Assembly (NCBI GenBank): GCA_031270205.1
Contig: JAISYA010000034.1
Location: 1 to 5,771 of the forward strand
Direction: 5' to 3'
Origin: Treponema sp.
Lineage (GTDB): Bacteria; Spirochaetota; Spirochaetia; Treponematales; Breznakiellaceae
DNA: 5,771 nt
Shown here: positions 5,618-5,771 of the stretch, one piece after another
Position numbering within the stretch: the stretch's first letter is position 1
Layout of the letters: every line of letters starts with the position of its first letter
Notes under the pieces: model-generated
Database searches by the model: none
What the model was told of the DNA's origin: nothing
The model's input: the letters and a program-made list of their open reading frames with translations, nothing else
Position numbers and translations under genes: made by a program

Positions 5618-5771
5618 ACGGTTTCCTCTTTCGCGTTTATAACATAATCCCTGTTATCCCTGAAAGCGTCAAGCATCGCCTTAAGGTGATGTTCGGGGAT
5701 TTCGGGCAGCAGGTTATGCACGCCCGCGAAAATAAAGCCGCCGTTTTTTGCAAGCGCTTTTATGTTCGCGG
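5608..5771 (-). CDS. URO-D superfamily protein, C-terminal tail (5' part outside window)
   Basis: Reading the minus strand from the window edge gives 53 residues ending at the TAA (5608-5610). The tail contains GGFIFAGVHNLLPEIPE (10-26), then KAMLDAF (30-36). This matches the C-terminal signature of the URO-D superfamily, a His followed by a proline-bounded P-x-x-P before the last helix. It aligns with the complete URO-D protein downstream: H-N-LLPEIP here against H-D-VLLPEVP there, with one residue inserted in the latter. The two are therefore homologous but clearly divergent, not a recent duplication. The propeller gene starts 69 bases after its stop, in the same direction, so it is likely part of the same operon. 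HemE or a methyltransferase cannot be excluded for this copy because the N-terminal and HxC regions are not in the window; the neighbourhood favours a non-HemE role. Confidence 0.78.
   Translation of the reverse strand, partial: ANIKALAKNGGFIFAGVHNLLPEIPEHHLKAMLDAFRDNRDYVINAKEETVSA

Noticed and set aside
1..5771. CRISPR array, tRNA, rRNA, insertion sequence or attachment site
   Set aside because: No spaced direct repeats, RNA-gene signatures, transposase motifs or terminal repeats were seen on either strand.

Overview
The window is a carbohydrate-catabolism locus, probably from an anaerobic, gut- or sediment-type bacterium. It holds six protein genes in two convergent blocks: four complete genes and one cut at each edge of the window. 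The gene mix is a fucosidase, an iron-type alcohol dehydrogenase, glycosidases without signal peptides, and non-HemE members of the uroporphyrinogen decarboxylase (URO-D) superfamily. This mix, the moderate and uneven GC, and the clear AAGGAG-type ribosome binding sites would fit a spirochaete such as Treponema or a Clostridia-like fermenter. That is an impression from gene content only; the window contains no taxonomic marker.

Plus strand (1-1824): the C-terminal half of a GH29 alpha-L-fucosidase ends at 636. About 20 bases later an iron-containing alcohol dehydrogenase begins (658-1824). The two are almost certainly co-transcribed. A short convergent junction (1825-1881) separates them from the opposite block.

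Minus strand (5771 down to 1882), in order of transcription: the C-terminal tail of one URO-D superfamily protein (5608-5771, cut by the window edge); a five-bladed beta-propeller glycosidase-like protein of the GH43/GH130 type (4579-5538); a complete second URO-D superfamily protein (3483-4544); and an (alpha/alpha)6-barrel glycosidase resembling GH63/MGH1-like enzymes (1882-3414). The gaps of 69, 34 and 68 bases, each followed by a good ribosome binding site, indicate one operon. No promoter, regulator or transporter is visible; the 5' ends of both operons lie outside the window.

Working picture (inference): the propeller and barrel enzymes have no visible export signal, so they would split imported oligosaccharides in the cytoplasm. 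The fucosidase would release fucose. The dehydrogenase would interconvert an aldehyde or ketone with an alcohol. The role of the two URO-D relatives is the real unknown: they are not HemE and sit in alternation with glycosidases. This alternation is the best candidate for something undescribed here. Smaller points are a Met at a normally His position in the dehydrogenase, two inverted repeats at the ends of the two URO-D genes, and a strong GC contrast between neighbouring genes.
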